Part shown: positions 31,820 through 39,930 of the stretch, piece after piece
Position numbering within the stretch: position 1 is the first letter of the stretch
Layout: the number at the start of each line of letters is the position of its first letter
Assembly: GCF_003264855.1 (NCBI RefSeq)
Contig: NZ_NFZS01000001.1
Span: 372,001-436,000, forward strand
Direction: 5' to 3'
DNA length: 64,000 nucleotides
Source: Dyella jiangningensis
GTDB lineage: Bacteria > Pseudomonadota > Gammaproteobacteria > Xanthomonadales > Rhodanobacteraceae
Program-made: the position numbers and the translations under genes
Notes under the pieces: generated by a model
What the model was told of the DNA's origin: nothing
Database searches by the model: none
Seen by the model: only the letters and a program-made list of their open reading frames with translations

Positions 31820-34767
31820 TCAGAAGTTGTAGTTGAAACCCGCGTAGTAGGCGCGGCCGATCGCGTCGTACAGGCCCGAGCCGAAGCCCGTGCCGAACAG
31901 GTTGGTCGGCGGATCACGGTCGAACACGTTGGTGACGCCGCCATAGACCTGCCAGCCACTGTTCGGGAACGCATAGCTGACACGGGCATCGTTGAAGAAG
32001 CCTGCGCCGGCCTTGATCGGCGTGGTCTGCGTCGGGTTCGACTGGTAGCTCTCGTTGCTCACACGCAGCATCGAAGAGAAATAGCGCATGTTCCAATTGA
32101 ACACCCAGTGGTTCCACGAGTACGTGGTGAAGAGCACCGCCTTCCATTTCGGATAACCCAGCGTGCCGTTGTCCTGGATGGTCGAGTCCGGATCATCCTG
32201 GAACGGATGCTCGGTGAACGCGATCACCTTGGTGGCGTCGAGGTTGAATTTCAGCGTGCCGCTGCCCACCTGGGTCGAATAGTAGGCGCCAATGTCCACG
32301 CCCGAGGTGCTGAGGGCCGAGATGTTCTGGTTGAGCGAACGGATCGACACCAGCTCATGCGACGCCGGATCGCGCGATGCATTCAGGCAGTAGATGTTGC
32401 TGATGCCGCTCGGCGCATCGACGCAGCGGTCGGCGATGTCCGAGCCGCCCGGCGCGGTGATCGCGTTGGTCAGCTTGATGTTCCAGTAGTCCAGCGTCAG
32501 CCCGAAGCCGTCGAGGAAGCGGGGCGTGATCACCATGCCCGCGGTCCAGGTACGACCCTGTTCCGGCTTCAGATCCGGATTGCTTCCCGACAGGCCTTGG
32601 ATGGACGAGGTACGGGTGGACTGCCAGCCTGCCGGAATACCCAGCGCTCCACAGTTTGCGGCACGCACCGACGGGTCCTTGCCGTTCTTCAACTCGTTGG
32701 CCGAGCAGGGGTCGGTCACCGTGAAGAAGTTCTGTGACAGGCCACCGAACAGCTCACCGATGTTCGGCGCGCGCACGGCGCTGGACATGGTGCCGCGCAG
32801 ACGCAGATCGTCGACGATCGACCAGTCGAGGCCCCAGCGCCATGCCTTGGTGTGGCCGATGGTGCTGTAGTCGGAGAAGCGTGCCGCCGCGTCGAAGGTC
32901 AGGTTCTGTGCGAACGGACGGCCGGAGATCAGCGGCAGCGCCGTTTCGATATAGCCTTCCTTCACGTTGTAGTCGCCGCTCGAACTCGGGATGGCGTTGA
33001 GGAAGGTCAGGCCCTGCTGGTCGAGCGGATCGGTGGTCTGGCTGCTGGTCTCGCGACGGTATTCGATGCCTGCGGCCACGCTGGCGGCGCCCGCCTCGAA
33101 CGGCATCTGGAACAGGTTGTTATTGGTGACCGAGCCGCCACCCACGAACTGCGTCAGACGCGAAGAAGTGGTCGTGGTGGTGTTGAACCACTGCGCCGCC
33201 GCTGGATTGATCACGCCAGCGCCGAAGATGCTGGTGGGCACGCAGCCGCCACCCAGGGCGATCGGATCGAGTACGCCGCCACGGGTGTTCTGCGCCACGT
33301 TGATGTGGTTCGGGTTGACGTAGTTCGGGTTGATGGTGGAGCGGCAGACGATGTTGCCGGTCTTTGGATCGCGCACTGCATCGATGGATGCAAAGAAGCG
33401 GTCGTGGATGCGATTGTTGAGATTGTGGCGCGTCTCGTCCGTCACGCCGTAGTTCAGCGAGGCGTCGTACTGCCAGTCGCTGGCGATCACGCCGTTGGCG
33501 CCAAACACGGCACGCGAGGTGTCGCGCTTGGTATCTTCGCCGCGCACGCCGGCATCGCCGTCGATGCGGGAGACGCGGATCGACTTCAGCTTGTTAGCGT
33601 CCATCAGCGCGGCAAGATCCGGTGTGATGTAGGCGTTATCGCGTGTGATGACGTAACCGCGGCCACCGGCGCGCGTGCTGTCGAAGGCCGGCGACGAATA
33701 CGTCTTGACGTCGACGTGGCTGTAGGTGCCTTCGGCGTACAGGCGATGGTCCGGCGTGATGTCGTAGCTGGCGAGGGCGCTCAGCGTGGTGCGGCCGTAC
33801 TTCGGCTGCAGTTGCACGTACTGGTTGTTGTCCGAACGATCGCAGTCCTGGCACTGGGCGGCGTTGTCGTAGATGCCGTCGAAACGCTGCTTGCGGATGG
33901 TGCCATCCGGGTTGAACACGTAGCGCTTGGTGATGTCGGTGGTGCCGCCGAGCGAGAAGGTGCCGGCGTCGATGCGGTTGTAGCCGCCCGCGTTGTTGAA
34001 CAGTGCGGTATCGGTCGGGCCATTCGGCGTCTTGATCGTCGCGTAGGCCTTATGGCCGAAGCGGTCGCGAAACATCAGGTTGTCCTGGTCGCTATGCTCC
34101 ACCGATGCCGCGATGTTGCCGCGGTTGTCAGCGAAGTTCATGCCGCCGGTGAGTGAGAACAGGCCCTTGTTGAAGTTGCCGTGTTCCGACGTGCCGAGCT
34201 GCGCATGCAGGTTGGCGCCCTGGTAATTCTTCTTGAGGATGAAGTTGACCACGCCGGTCACGGCATCCGCACCGTAAACGGCCGAGGCGCCACCGGTGAT
34301 GATTTCCACGCGTTCGACCCAGTCGGCGGGGATGAGTTTAAGTCGACCGCGGTGTCGCCCGCGCTGGAGCCCACGAAGCGGCGACCGTTCACCAGGACCA
34401 GAGTGCGGCTGGTGCCCAGGTTGCGCAGGTCCTGCTGAGCCACGCCAGCCGTGCCGATGAAGCGGCCCGAGTTGCCCATGGTGAAGGTGGTGGACAGCTG
34501 CGGCATGGTGGTCATCAGGTCGCCAATGTTGACGGCGCCGGTGGCCTTGATCTCAGCCGCGGTCAGCACGCTGATCGGGGTGGGCGAGATCACGTTGGGA
34601 TTGGAAATACGCGTGCCGGTGACGGTGACCGTCTCCAGATTGGCTGCCTTCTTGGCATCCGCACCGGCGTCGGCGTTGGCTGCGTCCTGCGCCATGACGG
34701 GGCCTGCGAGGGCCGCCATACAGGCCAGCGCGAGCAGATTACGGGTATGGGTGAAAGAGTGTTTCAT
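31820..34767 (-). pseudogene. TonB-dependent receptor with a one-base frameshift
   Basis: The ATG at 34767 follows AGGGAGG and opens with a signal peptide (AGPVMAQ) and TonB box-like ETVTVTGTRI. The plug proceeds to GDTAVDLN and then leaves frame near 34336. The second frame resumes at WVERVEIITGGASAVYGADAV and continues through a complete barrel to the terminal Phe (AGFNYNF). Inserting one C after AAC (AAC CTC ATC CCC GCC) would restore NLIPADW and one 982-residue receptor. The rest shows no decay and it has a promoter-proximal dyad and a strong terminator. A recent mutation, phase variant or base-calling error are all possible. Confidence 0.85.
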
Positions 34768-34816
34768 GGACCGCCTCCCTACGGTTTGGGTTTTTTGAGG
34801 CCGACAAAACACGTCG

Positions 34817-34833
34817 CCACCTCGGCGAGGTGG
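34817..34833. promoter_or_regulatory. Perfect dyad in the receptor leader
   Basis: CCACCTCG, G, CGAGGTGG is an 8-1-8 inverted repeat located 50 bases upstream of the receptor ATG at 34767. It may be a regulator site or form a 6-bp hairpin in the leader RNA. The whole 243-base gap 34768-35010 otherwise shows no gene. Confidence 0.35.
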
Positions 34834-35010
34834 GCGCGGTCGGCATTGGGGATTCGCAACCTGTTGCGGGGTAACAGCAGGTTTTTACGATTCGATCACA
34901 AATGGCTGTCGCATGGCTGACGACAACGCTGTCTTTTTCGGAAGCAAACTGCGTCGCGTGCTGTCATCGGCGCACGACGGTGATCGAAGGGATTGGCGAG
35001 GGAATACGGT

Positions 35011-36645
35011 TCAGTGCGTTGCGTTGATCTGCCGCGCTACTGCTTCCGCCACGCGGATGCCGTCGACGGCGGCCGACAGGATGCCGCCCGCATAACCCGC
35101 GCCTTCGCCGGCAGGGTAGAGGCCTTGCGTGTTGAGGCTCTGGTAGTCCTCGCCGCGGCGGATGCGTACCGGCGAGGAGGTGCGGGTTTCCACGCCGGTG
35201 AGCACGGCATCGCGCATGGCGAAGCCCTTGATCTGGCGATCGAAGGCCGGCAGTGCTTCGCGGATCGCTTCGATGGCGTAGTCGGGCAGGGCGGGTGCGA
35301 GGTCGGTGAGGCGCACGCCGGGCTTGTAGGAGGGTTGCACGCTGCCGAATTCCGACGAGGGTTTGCCCGACAGGAAATCGCCGACCAGCTGACCTGGTGC
35401 GCTGTAGTCGCGTCCGCCGAGCTCGTAGGCGCGAGACTCCAGCGCACGCTGCAGGGCGATGCCGGCAAGCGGGCTGCCGCTGTCATCGAAGGCGGCGAAA
35501 TCCTTGGGATCGATGCCGACCACGATGGCCGCGTTGGCATTGCGCTCGTTGCGCGAATATTGGCTCATGCCGTTGGTGACGACGCGCTCGGGTTCCGATG
35601 CCGCTGCCACCACCGTGCCGCCGGGGCACATGCAGAAGCTGTATACCGAGCGTCCGTTCTTGCAGTGGTGCACCAGCTTGTAATCGGCGGCGCCGAGGAT
35701 CGGATGCCCGGCCTGAGGGCCGAAGCGCGCCTGGTCGATGATGGACTGCGGGTGTTCCACGCGGAAGCCGATCGAGAACGGCTTGGCTTCCATGTACACG
35801 CCGCGTTCGTGCAGCTGGAAGAAGGTGTCGCGCGCGCTGTGGCCCACCGCGAGCACCACGTGATCGCTCAGCAGCTGCTCGCCGCTGGCGAGTACCACGC
35901 CGCGGATCTGGCGCTTACCGTCGGTCTCGGTGTCGACGAGGAAATCATCCACGCGTTGCGAGAAGCGGATCTCGCCGCCCAGCGAATCGATGGTCGCGCG
36001 CATGTTCTCCACCATCGTGACGAGGCGGAAAGTGCCGATGTGCGGCTTGCTGACGTAGAGGATTTCCTCCGGCGCGCCGGCCAGCACGAACTCGTTGAGC
36101 ACCTTGCGGCCATGGTGGTGCGGATCGGAAATCTGGCTGTGCAGCTTGCCGTCGGAGAACGTGCCCGCGCCGCCCTCGCCGAACTGCACGTTGGATTCGG
36201 GCTCCAGCTTGCGCTTGCGCCACAGGCCCCAGGTATCCACGGTGCGTTCGCGCACCGCCTTGCCGCGGTCGAGGATGATGGGCCGGTAGCCCATCTGCGC
36301 GAGCAACAGGCCGGCGAACAGGCCGCATGGTCCCATGCCGATCACGATGGGGCGCTGGGCCAGGTTTTCCGGCGCTTTCGCCACGAAGTGGTAGCCGGTG
36401 TCTGGCGTGGGCTGGACGTGCTTGTCGTCGGCGTGACGCTTGAGCACGCCCGCCTCGTCGGCCACCTCCACGTCGAGCGTGTAGATCAGCTGGATGGCGC
36501 CGCGCTTGCGCGCGTCGTAGCCGCGGCGGAACACGGTGACCTGGCGCACCGCATCCTTGCCAAGGCCGAGCTTCGCGCGCACGGCAGCTTCGATCGCCCC
36601 TTCGGGGTGCTCGAGCGGTAGCTTGATGTCGGTGAGTCGGATCAT
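35011..36645 (-). CDS. FAD-dependent dehydrogenase (COG2509-like)
   Basis: The start at 36645 gives 544 residues beginning MIRLTDIKLPLEHP. An N-terminal region of about 90 residues is followed by the FAD dinucleotide site VIGMGPCGLFAGLLLAQMG with DRG at the ribose end, then RTVDTWGLWR and FGEGGAGTFSDGKL. The C-terminus carries GLYPAGEGAGYAGGILSAAVDG, the second flavin contact. Members are annotated only as uncharacterised FAD dehydrogenases, so no substrate is proposed. It is transcribed toward the frameshifted receptor, 243 bases away. Confidence 0.85.
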   Translation of the reverse strand: MIRLTDIKLPLEHPEGAIEAAVRAKLGLGKDAVRQVTVFRRGYDARKRGAIQLIYTLDVEVADEAGVLKRHADDKHVQPTPDTGYHFVAKAPENLAQRPIVIGMGPCGLFAGLLLAQMGYRPIILDRGKAVRERTVDTWGLWRKRKLEPESNVQFGEGGAGTFSDGKLHSQISDPHHHGRKVLNEFVLAGAPEEILYVSKPHIGTFRLVTMVENMRATIDSLGGEIRFSQRVDDFLVDTETDGKRQIRGVVLASGEQLLSDHVVLAVGHSARDTFFQLHERGVYMEAKPFSIGFRVEHPQSIIDQARFGPQAGHPILGAADYKLVHHCKNGRSVYSFCMCPGGTVVAAASEPERVVTNGMSQYSRNERNANAAIVVGIDPKDFAAFDDSGSPLAGIALQRALESRAYELGGRDYSAPGQLVGDFLSGKPSSEFGSVQPSYKPGVRLTDLAPALPDYAIEAIREALPAFDRQIKGFAMRDAVLTGVETRTSSPVRIRRGEDYQSLNTQGLYPAGEGAGYAGGILSAAVDGIRVAEAVARQINATH

Positions 36646-36720
36646 GCGGGGAGGGCGTCGGACGTGGATAGTCCGGCATTTTCGCATGGCCGGGCGGTGG
36701 GGCGGAGATAAGGGCCGCGG

Positions 36721-36744
36721 TCGCGCACTGGGTGCGCTCCTGGA
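36721..36744 (+). repeat. Solitary REP arm
   Basis: A single right-hand arm (TCGCGCACTGGGTGCGCTCC then TGGA) is preceded by CCGCGG, as in forward-oriented REPINs. The left arm is missing, so it is a truncated element between the DsbA-like and FAD dehydrogenase genes. Confidence 0.75.
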
Positions 36745-36769
36745 GGGGGCAACGCGGCCCTGGGAGTGA

Positions 36770-37423
36770 TTACCCCTCGGCCGCGATCTTGCGCAGCGTC
36801 TGCTCGAACACTTCGGGCGGCTGGCCGCCCTGGATCAGGTAGCGGTCGTTGATGATTACCGACGGCACCGCGCGGACGCCCTGCGACTGGTAGAACTGTT
36901 CCTGCGCGCGCACGTCCTGCGCATAGCGGCCTTCGGCCAGCACATGGCGCGCCTCGACCGGGTCGAGGCCCACCTGCGCCGCCACATCCACCAGTACATC
37001 GCGCGAGCTCACGTCGCGGCCGTCGGTGAAATAGGCCGCGAGCAACGCTTGCTTCAGCTCGGGCTGGCGTCCCTGCAAAGCGGCCCAGTGCAGCAGGCGG
37101 TGCGCGTCGAAGGTATTCACGATGCGCTTGCGCTTGTCCATGTTGAAGGTGAAGCCCACATCGGCGCCGCGCTGGCGGATCGCCTCCTGGTTCTGCGCCA
37201 TCTGCTCGGGCGTGCTGCCGTACTTGCGCGCCAGGTGTTCCACCACGTCTTCGCCTTCCGGCGCCATCTGCGGGTTGAGCTCGAACGGCTGGAAATGCAT
37301 GTCGACCGTGACGTCGCTGCCCATGCTGGCGAGCGCCTTCTCCAGCGACTTCAGGCCGACGGCGCACCAGGGGCACACCACGTCGGAGACGAAATCGATC
37401 TTGAGATTGGCGGGGGTGGACAT
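36770..37423 (-). CDS. DsbA-family thioredoxin-fold oxidoreductase (FrnE-like)
   Basis: The 217-residue protein has no signal peptide, so it is cytoplasmic. It carries a CPWC active site at residues 17-20, an inserted helical domain, and the cis-proline loop AVPSVIIN near residue 185. This matches the FrnE/2-hydroxychromene-2-carboxylate isomerase-like branch of DsbA. A thiol-disulfide role in the cytoplasm, perhaps in oxidative stress, is likely from the family. The true substrate is unknown. Confidence 0.88.
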   Translation of the reverse strand: MSTPANLKIDFVSDVVCPWCAVGLKSLEKALASMGSDVTVDMHFQPFELNPQMAPEGEDVVEHLARKYGSTPEQMAQNQEAIRQRGADVGFTFNMDKRKRIVNTFDAHRLLHWAALQGRQPELKQALLAAYFTDGRDVSSRDVLVDVAAQVGLDPVEARHVLAEGRYAQDVRAQEQFYQSQGVRAVPSVIINDRYLIQGGQPPEVFEQTLRKIAAEG

Positions 37424-37524
37424 GGACGAATCCTCTGAACAGGTCCGTCTTCAGTGGGTGCGGGCCGCCCCACAATCAAGGGCGAGGAGGGCGCGCTGGC
37501 GCCGCTCCCCGTCGTGCGTCGGGC

Positions 37525-38031
37525 TCAGGGCTTGCCGATGAAGTCCGTTTTGCCCAGGTCGGCGCCGGCCTCGCGCAGGATGGCGTAGGCGGTGGTGCAG
37601 TGGAAGAACAGGTTCGGCAGCACGAAGTGCAACAGGTAGCCCTCGCCTTCGAAATGCTGCTCGCCGTTGCGCGTCTTGATGGTGACAGCGCGGGTTTCGC
37701 TGCCGTCGATCTGGTCGGCCTTGAAACTCTTGATGTAGTCGAGCGCGCGCTCGATGCGTGCGTGCAGTTCGGCGAAGCTGGTTTCGTTGTCCTCGAACTT
37801 CAGCGGATCCACGCCGGCCAGGCGCGCGGTGCCGTTCTTCGCCATGTCGGTGGCGATCTGCACCTGGCGCGTGAGCGGCAGCATGTCGGCGGTGAGGCGC
37901 GCCTGCAGCAGCAGCGCGGGATCGTACTTGCGGGCCTCGGCATGCGCTTCGCCTTTGCGCAACACGTGCTGCAGGTTGCTCAGTGCGCGCAGGAAGACGG
38001 GAACGGAAGCCTGGTACATCGACAAAGTCAT
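37525..38031 (-). CDS. DUF1993 family protein
   Basis: This 168-residue protein starts MTLSMYQASVPVFLRALSNL and ends with the conserved LPNLFFHCTTAYAILREAG, a four-helix DinB-like arrangement. DUF1993 proteins have no established activity. Its start overlaps the stop of the MFS transporter gene by four bases (38028-38031), so the two are co-translated. Confidence 0.88.
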   Translation of the reverse strand: MTLSMYQASVPVFLRALSNLQHVLRKGEAHAEARKYDPALLLQARLTADMLPLTRQVQIATDMAKNGTARLAGVDPLKFEDNETSFAELHARIERALDYIKSFKADQIDGSETRAVTIKTRNGEQHFEGEGYLLHFVLPNLFFHCTTAYAILREAGADLGKTDFIGKP

Positions 38032-39377
38032 GGGGAATGCTCCGGTGGTTCGGGGGTGGTAACAGTGCCTTGAAGCGTCACTACCGAGGAAAGCTCGCCA
38101 GCCACGCCGGCATCCGCTGGGGCGTCAGCCTTCGCCAGGTCGCCGGCATGCCTGGTAACGCGCAACGCGATCACGGTGCCGACCGCCAACAGCACGGCCG
38201 ACAGCAGGAAAGCCAGGCCCGGCACATGGATGCGCGAGGCCGGCGAAATGGAGAACGAGAACACCTGGGCGAACAGGAACGGGCCGAAAATGCCGGCGAA
38301 GCTCGCCAGGCTGCTGATCGCGCCCTGCAGGCGGCCTTGCTCCGTCGGATCGACCTGATGCGTCATCAACGACTGGATCGGCGGTTGCGAAAGCCCCCAC
38401 AGCGCCATCAGCGGGATGCCGAGCAGGAACACCGTGCCGGTGTGGGCCATGCCCATCACCAGGAACGAGCCGATGCCGCACAGCATGCCGCCCAGCATCA
38501 GTCGACGCTCGCCGAACTTCGGCGCGAGCTTGCGGGTGAGCACGGCCTGCACGAAGCCGTCGCAGGCGCCGACCAGCATCAAGACGTAGCCCACCGCTTG
38601 CGGGCCCCAGCTGTAGCGGTAATCCGCATAGAGCACGAAGGTGGTCTGCAGCACGTAATGCGCGAGGTAGACCAGGAACATCACGACTGCCAGGCCCATC
38701 ACCAACGGATAGCGGCGCAACAGTTTCAGCGAACCCAGCGGATGCGCGCTGTGCATTTCAAAACGCGGCGTCCGTTTCTCCCTCGGCAGCGACTCGGGCA
38801 GCACGAACAGGCCGTAAAGGAAATTGCATGCGGCCAAGCCACCCGCCACCCAGAACGGCAGGCGCAGGTGGATGTCGCCCAGAAAGCCGCCCAGGCCCGG
38901 GCCGATGATGAAGCCCAGGCCGAAGGCGCTGCCCAGGATGCCGTAGGCCGCGGCGCGTTTTTCCTTGGGCGTGATGTCGGCGATGTACGCATTGGCCGTG
39001 GTGAAGCTCGCCGCCGTCATGCCCAGCACCACGCGAGCGACAAACAGCAGCCACAGGGTCGGTGCCATGGCGAGCACGAAGAAATCGATGGCGAGGCCGG
39101 CGTTGGAGATCAGGATCACCGGGCGTCGGCCAAAGCGGTCCGACAACGCACCTTGCACCGGCGAGAACGCGAACTGCACGAGGGCAAACACCGTGCTGAA
39201 CACGCCCACCCACCACGCGGCCTTCGCGATGCCGCCGCCGGCAAGCTGCTCGATCAGATGCGGCAACACCGGAATCACGATGCCGAACGCAAGCATGTCC
39301 AGCACGACGGTGACGAAGATGAACGCGATCGCAGCGCGGCGGCGCGGATGAAGTTCGTTGATGGTCGGCTGGTCCAT
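38028..39377 (-). CDS. MFS transporter, TetA/TCR-like
   Basis: This 449-residue protein has twelve predicted membrane helices. The loop 2-3 signature of drug:H+ antiporters (GALSDRFGRRPVIL) and the motif C-like GPGLGGFLGD in helix 5 are both visible. This places it with the tetracycline-resistance-type 12-helix exporters. Resistance to a specific drug cannot be inferred. It leads an operon with the DUF1993 gene. Confidence 0.9.
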   Translation of the reverse strand: MDQPTINELHPRRRAAIAFIFVTVVLDMLAFGIVIPVLPHLIEQLAGGGIAKAAWWVGVFSTVFALVQFAFSPVQGALSDRFGRRPVILISNAGLAIDFFVLAMAPTLWLLFVARVVLGMTAASFTTANAYIADITPKEKRAAAYGILGSAFGLGFIIGPGLGGFLGDIHLRLPFWVAGGLAACNFLYGLFVLPESLPREKRTPRFEMHSAHPLGSLKLLRRYPLVMGLAVVMFLVYLAHYVLQTTFVLYADYRYSWGPQAVGYVLMLVGACDGFVQAVLTRKLAPKFGERRLMLGGMLCGIGSFLVMGMAHTGTVFLLGIPLMALWGLSQPPIQSLMTHQVDPTEQGRLQGAISSLASFAGIFGPFLFAQVFSFSISPASRIHVPGLAFLLSAVLLAVGTVIALRVTRHAGDLAKADAPADAGVAGELSSVVTLQGTVTTPEPPEHSP

Positions 39378-39491
39378 GGGGCATGGGGTCGCGGCGAAGC
39401 TCGCACGATAGCCGATTGTGCGTGACGGGGGATGTGCAGTGCAGTATGGGTTGCCGCTTTCCTCGGGAAGAGGCGAGGCAATGGCTCTTCC

Positions 39492-39574
39492 TGTAGGAGC
39501 GCACCCAGTGCGCGAAAAGCCTACGGAGCGGAGATGCCGGCAGTCCGCGATCGCGCACTGGGTGCGCTCCTACA
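39492..39574 (+). repeat. REPIN, forward orientation
   Basis: Both 24-base arms are consensus and fully complementary. The spacer reads AAAAGCCTACGGAGCGG, the forward form. It sits beyond the end of the condensin/EF-hand operon, 27 bases from the stop codon. Confidence 0.92.
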
Positions 39575-39600
39575 GTGGAGTTTCGACGCGAAAAATTACG

Positions 39601-39930
39601 TCAGCCTTGCGGCGGCTGGGTCAGTTCGCGCGCGTCGAGATAGCCGTCGTGGTTGCGATCCAGTTTGTGGAACTGCCGGCGCAGGTTGTCCTGATACTGC
39701 CTGAGCGTGATGGGTTTGCCATGCCCGCCCGGCAGCTCATCGGGTTCCAGCACGCCGTCGCCGTTGCTGTCGAGGCGCCGGAAGCCTTCGCTGAGATGCG
39801 CGATGTACTCCGCTTCGCTTACGCGCCCGTCGCCATCGACATCGAACAGGCGCAGGTACTCGGCCGGCGTGCTCTGCGCATGCGCGAGCATGGGCAAGAG
39901 CAACAGCAGGCCGAGTCGGCGCATCGTCAT
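39601..39930 (-). CDS. Exported EF-hand calcium-binding protein
   Basis: This 109-residue protein has a signal peptide (LLLLLPMLAHA) followed by three EF-hand loops: DVDGDGRVSEAE, DSNGDGVLEPDE and DRNHDGYLDARE. All carry acidic residues at calcium positions 1, 3 (or Asn), 5 and 12. It is expected to be a periplasmic calcium sensor or buffer. Its start codon overlaps the stop of the SMC-like gene (ATGA, 39927-39930), making it the last gene of that operon, an odd pairing for an exported protein. Confidence 0.85.
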   Translation of the reverse strand: MTMRRLGLLLLLPMLAHAQSTPAEYLRLFDVDGDGRVSEAEYIAHLSEGFRRLDSNGDGVLEPDELPGGHGKPITLRQYQDNLRRQFHKLDRNHDGYLDARELTQPPQG

